Source: Pseudomonadota bacterium
GTDB lineage: Bacteria > Pseudomonadota > Alphaproteobacteria > Rhizobiales > Rhizobiaceae
Reading direction: 5' to 3'
NCBI GenBank assembly: GCA_023435335.1
Contig: JAEYRU010000297.1
Span: forward strand, 1 to 19,278
DNA: 19,278 nt
In this document: piece by piece, positions 13,378-19,278 of the stretch
Layout of the letters: every line of letters begins with the position of its first letter
Numbering within the stretch: position 1 is the first letter of the stretch
Notes under the pieces: model-generated
What the model was told of the DNA's origin: nothing
Seen by the model: only the letters and a program-made list of their open reading frames with translations
Database searches by the model: none
Translations under genes and position numbers: made by a program

Positions 13378-14247
13378 TCAGGTGGTGCCGGCGCGGCGGG
13401 TGCGCTCCAGTCCGTCCTTGGCGAGCTTGTAGTTGGGATCGAGGCGTACGGCTTCCGCATAGGAGCGGCGCGCGCGCACCAGATCGCCCTGCGTTTCGAG
13501 CAGGACCGCCTGGTTGAACCAGCCCTCGGCATTGTCCTTGTCGAGCTTGATCGCCGTGCCGAAGTCGGTGGCGGCGTTGTCGGCATCGCCGCGCGCGAGA
13601 TAGGAGAGGCCGCGGGCGTTGTAGCCGTCGGGGGATCGCGGCGCGAGGGAGATCGCCTTGGCGAAATCCTCGATGGCCGCGTCATGCTGGCGCTGCGTCT
13701 GGTAGATGAGCCCGCGGCCGAGGTAGGCGCGCGGGTCTGTCGTGTCGAGCTGGATGGCGCGCTGGAAATCGCCGTAGGCCTCGTTCGGGCGGCTGGCGAG
13801 CCGGTACAGGTTGCCGCGCCCGATCAGCGCCTGGTCATAGTCCGGGTTCATCTGCAGGGCGCGGTTGAAATCCTGCAGCGCGCGCGCATCGTCGTTCATG
13901 CGCTGATAGATCAGCGCCCGGTTCGCGTATGCCTGGTAGGAACCTGGGTTGAGCGCGATCACCTGGTTGAAGTCTGCGAGCGCCTCCTGGTAGCGGCCGG
14001 CGCGGCCGTAAGCCGAGCCGCGCATGTTGTAGGCCTCGGGATCCCTGGGGCTGCGTGCGATCACGGCGGTCAGCGAGCCGATATTCTCCTGCGAGCCCTG
14101 GGCGAGGTCGACCCTCGCCATGTCGAGCGCCGGCCCCGCCGACTGGCAGGCGGCGAGCGGCAAGGCTGCGAGCGCCAGCAGCGCGAAAGCGGCCAGCCGC
14201 CGCGCGGGCGCGCCGGCATCCATTGCAGCACCGTTGGTCGTGTCCAT
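13378..14247 (-). CDS. TPR-repeat lipoprotein (NlpI-like)
   Basis: The 289-residue product has a lipoprotein signal peptide: after MDTTNGAAMDAGAPARR comes a hydrophobic core and the lipobox LAAC with the lipidated Cys at residue 34. The rest is a chain of about seven tetratricopeptide repeats from about residue 65 to the end, with typical A-Y-x-x-R-G-x-x-Y and D-F-x-x-A-I-x-L-x-P elements. TPR lipoproteins are scaffolds on the periplasmic face of a membrane. ATG 14247 is chosen because GAGGGG lies 7-8 bases upstream and because a longer in-frame version would run through the S21 terminator at 14314-14351. It is followed 6 bases later by the quinone reductase gene. Confidence 0.88.
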   Translation of the reverse strand: MDTTNGAAMDAGAPARRLAAFALLALAALPLAACQSAGPALDMARVDLAQGSQENIGSLTAVIARSPRDPEAYNMRGSAYGRAGRYQEALADFNQVIALNPGSYQAYANRALIYQRMNDDARALQDFNRALQMNPDYDQALIGRGNLYRLASRPNEAYGDFQRAIQLDTTDPRAYLGRGLIYQTQRQHDAAIEDFAKAISLAPRSPDGYNARGLSYLARGDADNAATDFGTAIKLDKDNAEGWFNQAVLLETQGDLVRARRSYAEAVRLDPNYKLAKDGLERTRRAGTT

Positions 14248-14313
14248 GGCCGATCCCCTCATACGATGGCTTCCGCGTCCCGCCCGCCGTCGCGGGGCCG
14301 TCCCGCTCGCGGC

Positions 14314-14351
14314 AACAAAAAAGGCGGCGGCGATGTCCATCGCCCCGCCTT
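14314..14351 (-). terminator. Rho-independent terminator of rpsU
   Basis: A 14-bp stem with one bulged base (14321-14335 against 14338-14351) has a 2-base loop and, on the minus strand, ends in a T-rich tail (As on + at 14314-14322). It lies 40 bases after the rpsU stop and before the TPR gene, separating the two transcripts. Confidence 0.88.
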
Positions 14352-14390
14352 GTTCAGTATTCACGGAAAAGGACGAAAATGTGGGCGGGC

Positions 14391-14630
14391 TCAGCGCGTC
14401 GCCGCAGCCGCCACACGTCCGTTGCCCACGAGGCCCTCACGCTGGGCGCGCTTGCGGGCAAGCTTGCGGGCGCGGCGCACCGCCTCCGCCTTCTCGCGGG
14501 CGCGCTTCTCAGAGGGCTTCTCGTAGTGTCCGCGCATCTTCATTTCGCGGAAAATGCCTTCGCGCTGCATCTTCTTCTTGAGCGCGCGAAGCGCCTGGTC
14601 AACATTGTTGTCGCGGACGAGTACCTGCAC
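14391..14630 (-). CDS. rpsU: 30S ribosomal protein S21
   Basis: The 79-residue protein is unmistakable S21: MQVLVRDNNVDQALRALKKK, then MQREGIFREMKMRGHYEKPSEKR, and an Arg/Lys/Ala-rich tail. S21 sits on the small-subunit platform near the anti-Shine-Dalgarno end of 16S rRNA and assists initiation. The start is GTG at 14630 with AGGA 8 bases upstream; the family N-terminus begins exactly there. The gene appears to be a single-gene transcript, with a candidate promoter about 100 bases upstream, a leader hairpin at 14691-14708 and a strong terminator. Confidence 0.97.
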   Translation of the reverse strand: MQVLVRDNNVDQALRALKKKMQREGIFREMKMRGHYEKPSEKRAREKAEAVRRARKLARKRAQREGLVGNGRVAAAATR

Positions 14631-14690
14631 GTGTCGTTCCTGTCGCTCGGGGCCTTTGCCGGGTTTGCGCGGCGAACACGCCTGCGCATC

Positions 14691-14708
14691 CGCGGCGGAG
14701 CCGCCGCG
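14691..14708 (-). promoter_or_regulatory. Leader hairpin of rpsU
   Basis: CGCGGCGG and CCGCCGCG form a perfect 8-bp stem with a 2-base loop inside the predicted rpsU 5' leader, about 60 bases before the GTG start. Ribosomal protein leaders often carry regulatory structures, but no known S21-binding motif was recognised. Confidence 0.4.
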
Positions 14709-14720
14709 AATCCGCGTGCC

Positions 14721-14748
14721 AATTAGCAGAAGTGAGGTGCGTTGTCCA
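14721..14748 (-). promoter_or_regulatory. Candidate rpsU promoter
   Basis: On the minus strand TGGACA (14748-14743) and CTAATT (14726-14721) are separated by 16 bases, giving a leader of about 85 bases before the rpsU start. The match to consensus is fair, and no better pair was seen between the two genes. Confidence 0.4.
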
Positions 14749-14799
14749 CAGGCAGCAAGCGGCCTTTCGCCGGGCTGGTCGTGGCCGCCTGCCGCAAAG

Positions 14800-15582
14800 T
14801 CAGCGCGGTTCGCGGATCAGGCTGAGATAGGTCGGTTCGAACTCGGCCAGATGGGTCAGCGCGGGCCAGTCCAGTATCCGGATCACGCCGTTGCGCCATG
14901 TCACCAGGTTCTGCGCCCTGAGGTCCTGCAGCGTACGGTTCGTGTGGACGACCGAGAGGCCGAGGACGTCCGCGAGATCCGCCTGGCCGATGCGGAACTC
15001 GAACTCGTAGTCGCTGGCCTTGCCGACGATCTCCAGGCGCAGGTAGAGCTCGCAAATGAGGTGGGCGAGATGGCTGATCGGATTGCGCCGGCCGAGGCTC
15101 ACCAGCCAGGAGCGCTGGACGGCCGCGTCGATCGCCAGCAGCAGCGAGAGCAGCCTCCACAGGTGCGGTTGCTCGCCGGGCAGCTTCTGAAGTTCGGAAT
15201 GCTCGACGAAGGCGACCTGGCAATCGGTCAGGGCAATCACTGAATGGTCCATGACCCTGAGCAGCAGGCCGTGCAGGTCGATGAAGTCGCCGCTGACATG
15301 GATGGCCGTCAATTGGCGGCGGCCGCTGCGCAGATACCCCACGCGGGAAGCATAGCCGTCGATCAGAAGGCAGCTTTCGAAGGGACGCGACCTGTCGCGG
15401 ATGATCTCGGTGCCGCGGGCAAAATCCTTGACCCGCCATCCCAACTTCTCGAGAGCAGCCTTCTCCGCGGCCGAAACATGATCCCTTCGTTCAAGCGAAG
15501 CCACAAGAGTGGCGATGTGGGATTCCGCCAATCCTGCACCCCCGTGTGGTTCGCCTGCGGAACGTTGAGAATCAATGATCAT
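14800..15582 (-). CDS. Crp/Fnr-family transcriptional regulator
   Basis: The 260-residue protein has the Crp/Fnr layout: a cyclic-nucleotide-binding-type beta barrel (about 45-150), a long dimerisation helix (about 140-165) and a C-terminal winged helix (about 190-245) with the recognition region ADLADVLGLSVVHTNRTLQDL. Only three cysteines (71, 121, 177) are present and none forms the N-terminal cluster of FNR, so oxygen sensing through an Fe-S cluster is unlikely. The effector is unknown. The ATG at 15582 is forced by an in-frame stop three codons upstream; its AAGGAG is 14 bases away, farther than ideal. It is divergent from the gene at 15713 and may regulate it or itself through the shared 130-base region. 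Confidence 0.9.
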   Translation of the reverse strand: MIIDSQRSAGEPHGGAGLAESHIATLVASLERRDHVSAAEKAALEKLGWRVKDFARGTEIIRDRSRPFESCLLIDGYASRVGYLRSGRRQLTAIHVSGDFIDLHGLLLRVMDHSVIALTDCQVAFVEHSELQKLPGEQPHLWRLLSLLLAIDAAVQRSWLVSLGRRNPISHLAHLICELYLRLEIVGKASDYEFEFRIGQADLADVLGLSVVHTNRTLQDLRAQNLVTWRNGVIRILDWPALTHLAEFEPTYLSLIREPR

Positions 15583-15620
15583 GCGTTGTTACCGCGCTCC
15601 TTCCTCGCGCTCCTTAAAAT

Positions 15621-15649
15621 TTGACATGCGCAAAGCGGGCTTACATTTT
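15621..15649 (+). promoter_or_regulatory. Candidate promoter for the DUF6894-type gene
   Basis: A perfect -35 TTGACA (15621-15626) is followed after 17 bases by the weak -10 CATTTT (15644-15649), in an A/T-rich part of the divergent intergenic region. It would give a leader of about 57 bases to the GTG at 15713. Confidence 0.4.
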
Positions 15650-15712
15650 TTTGCGGCTTATCGATGGAACCCGCGACAACCAAAGCGGTTTTTCCCCAAA
15701 GAGGAGTCTGGG

Positions 15713-15952
15713 GTGCCGCGCTACTTCTTTCATGTCCGCTATGAGCACGACGCCGTTGACGGCGACGGTGTGGATTTGCCCGACTTCCAGGCCGCCATAT
15801 CGGAGGCGGTGCGCGCCTTTGGGGAAATGCTCCAGACGCTCGATAGTTCCGCCAATCCGGGGCTGCCGCTGGAGATGACGCTGGCGGACGAGGCGGGGAT
15901 TCCGCTTTGCCGGCTGCACTTTTCCGCCGAGGTTCTCGACCGGCAAGGCTAG
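15713..15952 (+). CDS. DUF6894-type small protein
   Basis: The 79-residue protein opens PRYFFHVRYEHDAVDGDGVDLPD, the typical start of a small alphaproteobacterial family (DUF6894), and continues with a helix (QAAISEAVRAFGEML) and a strand pair (EMTLADEAGIPLCRLHFSAEV). The function of this family is not known to me. The GTG at 15713 is chosen because GAGGAG (15701-15706) lies 6 bases upstream and the family starts here; a longer in-frame version would read through the promoter region. It stands alone between the Crp/Fnr gene and the sox operon. Confidence 0.75.
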   Translation: MPRYFFHVRYEHDAVDGDGVDLPDFQAAISEAVRAFGEMLQTLDSSANPGLPLEMTLADEAGIPLCRLHFSAEVLDRQG

Positions 15953-15956
15953 GCGC

Positions 15957-16040
15957 CAGCCGCGGCCGGGGCGCGGCTGCGACACGCGGACCCAGCGGCG
16001 CAAAACGGCAGGTGCCGTCGCAAACAGGCAAAACCTTGCC
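15957..16040 (+). promoter_or_regulatory. Three consecutive hairpins upstream of soxB
   Basis: Perfect stems occur at 15957-15964/15972-15979 (8 bp), 16005-16010/16013-16018 (6 bp) and 16027-16031/16036-16040 (5 bp). The first lies 5 bases after the preceding stop and may serve as its 3' end. None has a T-run, and I saw no match to the glycine riboswitch core. Confidence 0.35.
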
Positions 16041-16101
16041 CGCAATTGCGCTAGTGATACGCTCGCCCCGATAGACCACGTCGAGAGCGAGCCGACGACG
16101 C

Positions 16102-17355
16102 ATGCGCAGATATTCCGTTTTCGCCATCGCACGCGAGGCGCTGCGCGCCCACAAGGGATGGGAGGCGCAGTGGACTTCGCCCGAGCCGAAGGCCGAGTAC
16201 GACGTCGTCATCGTCGGCGCGGGCGGGCACGGGCTGGCGACAGCTTACTACCTCGCCAAGGTGCACGGTATCACCAACGTCGCGGTGGTCGAGAAGGGCT
16301 GGCTGGGCGGCGGCAATACCGGCCGCAACACCACGATCATCCGCTCCAACTATCTCTACGACGAGTCCGCCGGGATCTACGACCATGCGGTGAAGCTGTG
16401 GGAAGGGCTTTCCCAGGAGCTCAACTACAACGTCATGTATTCGCCCCGCGGCGTCATGATGCTGGCGCACAACGTGCACGACGTGCAGGTGTTCAAGCGC
16501 CACATCCACGCCAACCGGCTGAACGGCGTCGACAATGAATGGCTGACGCCGGAAGAAGCCAAGGAATACTGCCCGCCGCTCAACATCTCGCGGCATGCGC
16601 GCTATCCCGTCATGGGCGCGGCGCTGCAGCGGCGCGGCGGCACGGCGCGCCACGACGCCGTCGCCTGGGGGTATGCACGCGGCGCCTCGGCGCGCGGGGT
16701 CGACATCATCCAGAACTGCGAGGTCACCGGCATCCGCCGCGCGCCGCAGGGCCATGTGCTGGGCGTCGAGACGAGCAAGGGCTTCATCGGGGCGAAGAAG
16801 GTCGGCGTGGTGGCCGCCGGCCACTCTTCCGTAATCATGCAGATGGCCGGCGTCAGGATGCCGCTCGAAAGCTACCCGCTGCAGGCACTGGTGTCGGAAC
16901 CGGTGAAGCCGGTCTTTCCCTGCGTGGTCATGTCCAACACCGTGCACGCCTACATCTCGCAGTCCGACAAGGGCGAACTCGTCATCGGCGCCGGCACGGA
17001 CCAGTATTATTCCTATTCGCAGACCGGGGGCCTGCACATCCTCAACCACACGCTCGACGCGATCTGCGAGATGTTCCCGATGTTCGGGCGCATGAAGATG
17101 CTGCGCTCCTGGGGCGGCATCGTCGACGTGACGCCGGACCGTTCGCCGATCCTGGCGAAGACGCCGGTGAAGGGCCTCTACGTCAACTGCGGCTGGGGCA
17201 CCGGCGGCTTCAAGGCGACGCCCGGCTCCGGCCACGTCTTTGCCCACACCATCGCGCGCGACGAACCGCATCCGATCAATGCGCCGTTCACGCTTGAGCG
17301 CTTCCGCAACGGGCGGCTGATCGACGAGGCGGCGGCCGCCGCCGTGGCGCATTGA
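16102..17355 (+). CDS. soxB: Sarcosine oxidase subunit beta
   Basis: The 417-residue protein is the catalytic flavoprotein subunit of heterotetrameric sarcosine oxidase, which demethylates sarcosine to glycine, passing the one-carbon unit to tetrahydrofolate (on the alpha subunit) and making H2O2. The FAD Rossmann motif VVIVGAGGHGLATAYYLAKVHG lies at 35-56 with the family-typical GGGNTGRNTTIIRSNYL (69-85). H184 in RGGTARHDAVAWG is likely the histidine that links FMN covalently in characterised members. GGIVDVTPDRSP and CGWGTGGFKATPGSG near the C-terminus complete the DAO-fold signature. The start at 16102 follows a GAGAGCGAG stretch. The gene heads the operon soxB-cupin-soxD-soxA; the substrate may be sarcosine or a related N-methyl amine. 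Confidence 0.95.
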   Translation: MRRYSVFAIAREALRAHKGWEAQWTSPEPKAEYDVVIVGAGGHGLATAYYLAKVHGITNVAVVEKGWLGGGNTGRNTTIIRSNYLYDESAGIYDHAVKLWEGLSQELNYNVMYSPRGVMMLAHNVHDVQVFKRHIHANRLNGVDNEWLTPEEAKEYCPPLNISRHARYPVMGAALQRRGGTARHDAVAWGYARGASARGVDIIQNCEVTGIRRAPQGHVLGVETSKGFIGAKKVGVVAAGHSSVIMQMAGVRMPLESYPLQALVSEPVKPVFPCVVMSNTVHAYISQSDKGELVIGAGTDQYYSYSQTGGLHILNHTLDAICEMFPMFGRMKMLRSWGGIVDVTPDRSPILAKTPVKGLYVNCGWGTGGFKATPGSGHVFAHTIARDEPHPINAPFTLERFRNGRLIDEAAAAAVAH

Positions 17356-17365
17356 GGGAGGACCG

Positions 17366-17722
17366 ATGACCGTGAAAGCCATCAACCTCGCCGAGAAGCT
17401 GTCGCTCTTCTCCGAGCACTGGTCGCCCAAGATCGTGACCACCTACAACGACAACGATATCATGGTCGTGAAGTTCGAGGGCGCGTTCCCGATGCACAAG
17501 CATCCGGAGACGGACGATTTCTTCCTGGTGCTGGACGGGCACATCACCATCGAGACAGAGAACGGCAATGTCGAGCTGAAGGCGGGAGAACTCTACGTCG
17601 TGCCCAGGGGCGTGATGCACCGGCCGATCGCGCATGGCGAGGCCAAGGTGCTGCTCATCGAACCGAAGGGAACGCCTAATTCCGGCGACCCCGCCACCGC
17701 CGCGGTCAAGACGAAGATCTAG
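17366..17722 (+). CDS. Cupin-domain protein within the sox operon
   Basis: The 118-residue protein is a single-domain cupin. Motif 1 is MHKHPETDDFFLVLDGHITI (about 43-62), with H44, H46 and the acidic residues after them as potential metal ligands; motif 2 is LYVVPRGVMHRPIAH (about 74-88), with His84 as the likely third histidine. Small cupins of this type bind metals and act as dioxygenases, isomerases or ligand sensors. A ribosome-binding site GGAGGA lies 5 bases before the ATG at 17366, 10 bases after the soxB stop, and soxD follows with a 1-base gap. It is therefore firmly inside the operon. The canonical operon is soxB-D-A-G, so the cupin is an insertion with an unknown job. Confidence 0.88.
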   Translation: MTVKAINLAEKLSLFSEHWSPKIVTTYNDNDIMVVKFEGAFPMHKHPETDDFFLVLDGHITIETENGNVELKAGELYVVPRGVMHRPIAHGEAKVLLIEPKGTPNSGDPATAAVKTKI

Positions 17723-17723
17723 C

Positions 17724-18125
17724 ATGCTGCTGATACGTTGCCCCTATTGCGAGGAAGAGCGCCCGGAGCTGGAGTTCCGCCATGCCGGCGAGGCGCATGT
17801 CGCGCGGCCGGGCGACATTGCGGGCATCTCGGACGCCGACTTCGAGGCCTTCTTCTTCAACCGCTCCAACCCCAAGGGCATCGTGTACGAGCGCTGGCGG
17901 CATATCCACGGCTGCGCCCGCTTCTTCAACGCGGTGCGCGACACGGTGAGCGACCGCTTCGTGACGACCTACAAGGCGGGTGAGCCGAAGCACGTGATGC
18001 CGGGCGTGCCCGATACAGGCCCGGCGGCGTGGGGCAATGTCCCGCCCGCAAAGCTCAACGTGAAGACGCCGGCCCGGAAGCGGCCGGCTGCGAAGAGGGC
18101 GGCAGCGCCGAAAGTGTCCGAATGA
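17724..18125 (+). CDS. soxD: Sarcosine oxidase subunit delta
   Basis: The 133-residue protein is the small zinc-binding subunit of heterotetrameric sarcosine oxidase. C6 and C9 (MLLIRCPYC) with H60 and C64 (RHIHGC) match the Cys-Cys-His-Cys zinc site known in the family. The core ends near residue 105; residues 113-133 are an Ala/Lys/Arg-rich tail, echoing the tail on PntAA. The ATG at 17724 is 1 base after the cupin stop, and the soxD stop overlaps the soxA start in ATGA, so all four genes are translationally coupled. Confidence 0.95.
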   Translation: MLLIRCPYCEEERPELEFRHAGEAHVARPGDIAGISDADFEAFFFNRSNPKGIVYERWRHIHGCARFFNAVRDTVSDRFVTTYKAGEPKHVMPGVPDTGPAAWGNVPPAKLNVKTPARKRPAAKRAAAPKVSE

Positions 18126-19278
18126 CCGCCTCCCGCATCCCCGGGGCCGGACGGCTGACGCCGGCGAAGACCGTGCGCTTCAGCTTCGACGGCCGCACCT
18201 TCCAGGGGCTGCATGGCGACACGCTCGCCTCGGCGCTGATCGCCAACGGCGTGCATCTGGTCGGCCGCTCGTTCAAGTATCACCGTCCGCGCGGGTTCCT
18301 CTCCGCCGGGGCGGAGGAGCCGAACGCGCTGGTCGGCATCAACCGCGGCGGCGCGCGCAAGACGCCCAACGTGCGCGCGACCGTGCAGGAACTCTATGAC
18401 GGACTGGCGGCGGTGTCGCAGAACCGCTGGCCATCGCTCGCCTTCGACGTCGGCGCAGTCAACGACCTTGCCGCGCCCTTCTTCTCGGCCGGCTTCTACT
18501 ACAAAACCTTCATGTGGCCGAAGGCGGCGTGGAAGCATCTCTACGAGCCATTCATCCGGGCGGCCGCCGGCCTTGGCGTCGCGCCGACGGAACCGGACCC
18601 CGACCACTACGCTTCGCGCTTCGCCCATTGCGACGTTCTCGTGGTCGGCGGCGGCGTGGCGGGCCTCTCTGCCGCGCTCGCGGCGGCCGAAACCGGCGCG
18701 CGCGTCATCCTCTGTGATGAGCAGGCCGAGTTCGGCGGGTCCCTGCGCTTCGAGAGCGGAGCGGCGATCGACGGCATGGAAGGCTGGAACTGGGCACAGA
18801 CGGCCGCGGCTCGCCTTGCCGCCATGCCCAACGTGCGGCTGCTCACCCGCACCACCGCCTTCGGCTATTATGCGCAGAACATGGTGGCGCTGGCCGAGCG
18901 CGTGACCGACCACCTCGCGGCACCCGACCCCGCTCTGCCGCGCGAGCGGCTCTGGCAGATCCGGGCCAAGCGCGTCGTACTCGCCACGGGCGCGATCGAA
19001 CGCCACATGGTCTTCGCCGGCAACGATCGGCCGGGGGTGATGCTGGCTTCCGCGGCGCGCACCTACCTCAACCACTACGGCGCTGCCGTCGGCCGCACGG
19101 TCGGCGTCTACGCTGCCAACGACAGCGGCTATCTCGCCGCGCTCGACCTAAGACAAGCCGGCATCAGCGTCGCCGCCATCGTCGACCCGCGCCCGGCCCC
19201 GCAGGGCGTTGCGGTGGAGGCCGCCCGCGCCGCCGGCATCGAGGTGCTGACCGGCCATGCCGTGACCGGCACGTATGG
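18122..19278 (+). CDS. soxA: Sarcosine oxidase subunit alpha (3' end outside window)
   Basis: The frame is open from the ATG at 18122 (ATGA overlap with soxD) to the window end, giving the first 385 residues of a protein that in this family is about 1,000 long. It begins with a 2Fe-2S-ferredoxin-like domain (about 15-100: VRFSFDGRTFQGLHGDTLAS, then RSFKYHRPRGFLSAG) that has no cysteines, as in other SoxA proteins, so it should not hold a cluster. A Rossmann fold starts at LVVGGGVAGLSAALAAAETG (G176 onward), which binds NAD in characterised enzymes, and the VLATGAIERHMVFAGNDRPGVM segment follows. The tetrahydrofolate-binding domain is beyond the window. SoxG (gamma) would be expected downstream. 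Confidence 0.95.
   Translation, partial: MTASRIPGAGRLTPAKTVRFSFDGRTFQGLHGDTLASALIANGVHLVGRSFKYHRPRGFLSAGAEEPNALVGINRGGARKTPNVRATVQELYDGLAAVSQNRWPSLAFDVGAVNDLAAPFFSAGFYYKTFMWPKAAWKHLYEPFIRAAAGLGVAPTEPDPDHYASRFAHCDVLVVGGGVAGLSAALAAAETGARVILCDEQAEFGGSLRFESGAAIDGMEGWNWAQTAAARLAAMPNVRLLTRTTAFGYYAQNMVALAERVTDHLAAPDPALPRERLWQIRAKRVVLATGAIERHMVFAGNDRPGVMLASAARTYLNHYGAAVGRTVGVYAANDSGYLAALDLRQAGISVAAIVDPRPAPQGVAVEAARAAGIEVLTGHAVTGTY

Noticed and set aside
15620..15634. FNR/FixK box in the Crp/Fnr divergent region
   Set aside because: TTTGACATGCGCAAA has TTG and CAA arms only 7 bases apart instead of 8, and the inner bases do not match TTGAT-N4-ATCAA.

Overview
The window is GC-rich DNA that reads like an alphaproteobacterium of the order Hyphomicrobiales (a Mesorhizobium/Aminobacter-like rhizobial relative). 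The evidence is the three-subunit transhydrogenase operon pntAA-pntAB-pntB preceded by a small aa3-oxidase subunit IV gene, the form of ribosomal protein S21, a DUF6894-type protein and a heterotetrameric sarcosine oxidase operon. Assignment to a genus is inference; no rRNA or tRNA gene is present.

Layout. 92-562: small secreted protein with a duplicated motif, closed by a strong terminator. 707-4130: energy-metabolism block, cytochrome oxidase subunit IV and then the proton-translocating transhydrogenase operon. 4249-4431: orphan Phd-type antitoxin. 4539-7362: a complete 2,824-bp IS1595-type transposon with 24-bp inverted repeats (23/24 matching) and a perfect 8-bp target duplication. It carries a transposase on the left and, on the opposite strand, four cargo genes: a winged-helix-like protein, a GNAT-like protein and two small overlapping genes. 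7444-11222: a small hypothetical gene, a membrane acyltransferase and an unusual membrane-embedded alpha/beta hydrolase, all on +. 11260-14630: minus-strand genes for an MFS exporter with a SoxR-type promoter, a flavodoxin-fold quinone reductase, a TPR lipoprotein and ribosomal protein S21. 14800-15582: a Crp/Fnr regulator on -, divergent from a DUF6894-type gene on +. 16102-19278: a sarcosine oxidase operon, soxB - cupin - soxD - soxA, with soxA cut by the window end.

How it fits together. The pnt block links the proton gradient to NADPH supply. The sox operon oxidatively demethylates sarcosine-like N-methyl amines, passing one-carbon units to tetrahydrofolate and releasing H2O2. The MFS gene has a MerR/SoxR-architecture promoter (19-bp spacer over a CCTCAA dyad), which suggests induction by redox-cycling compounds; a quinone reductase gene lies just upstream on the same strand. 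The most novel part is the transposon: its ends are visible to the base, its transposase promoter is embedded in the left inverted repeat and predicts a leaderless mRNA, and its cargo has no obvious resistance function. I found no CRISPR array, tRNA or phage genes, and no gene-free stretch above 300 bases.
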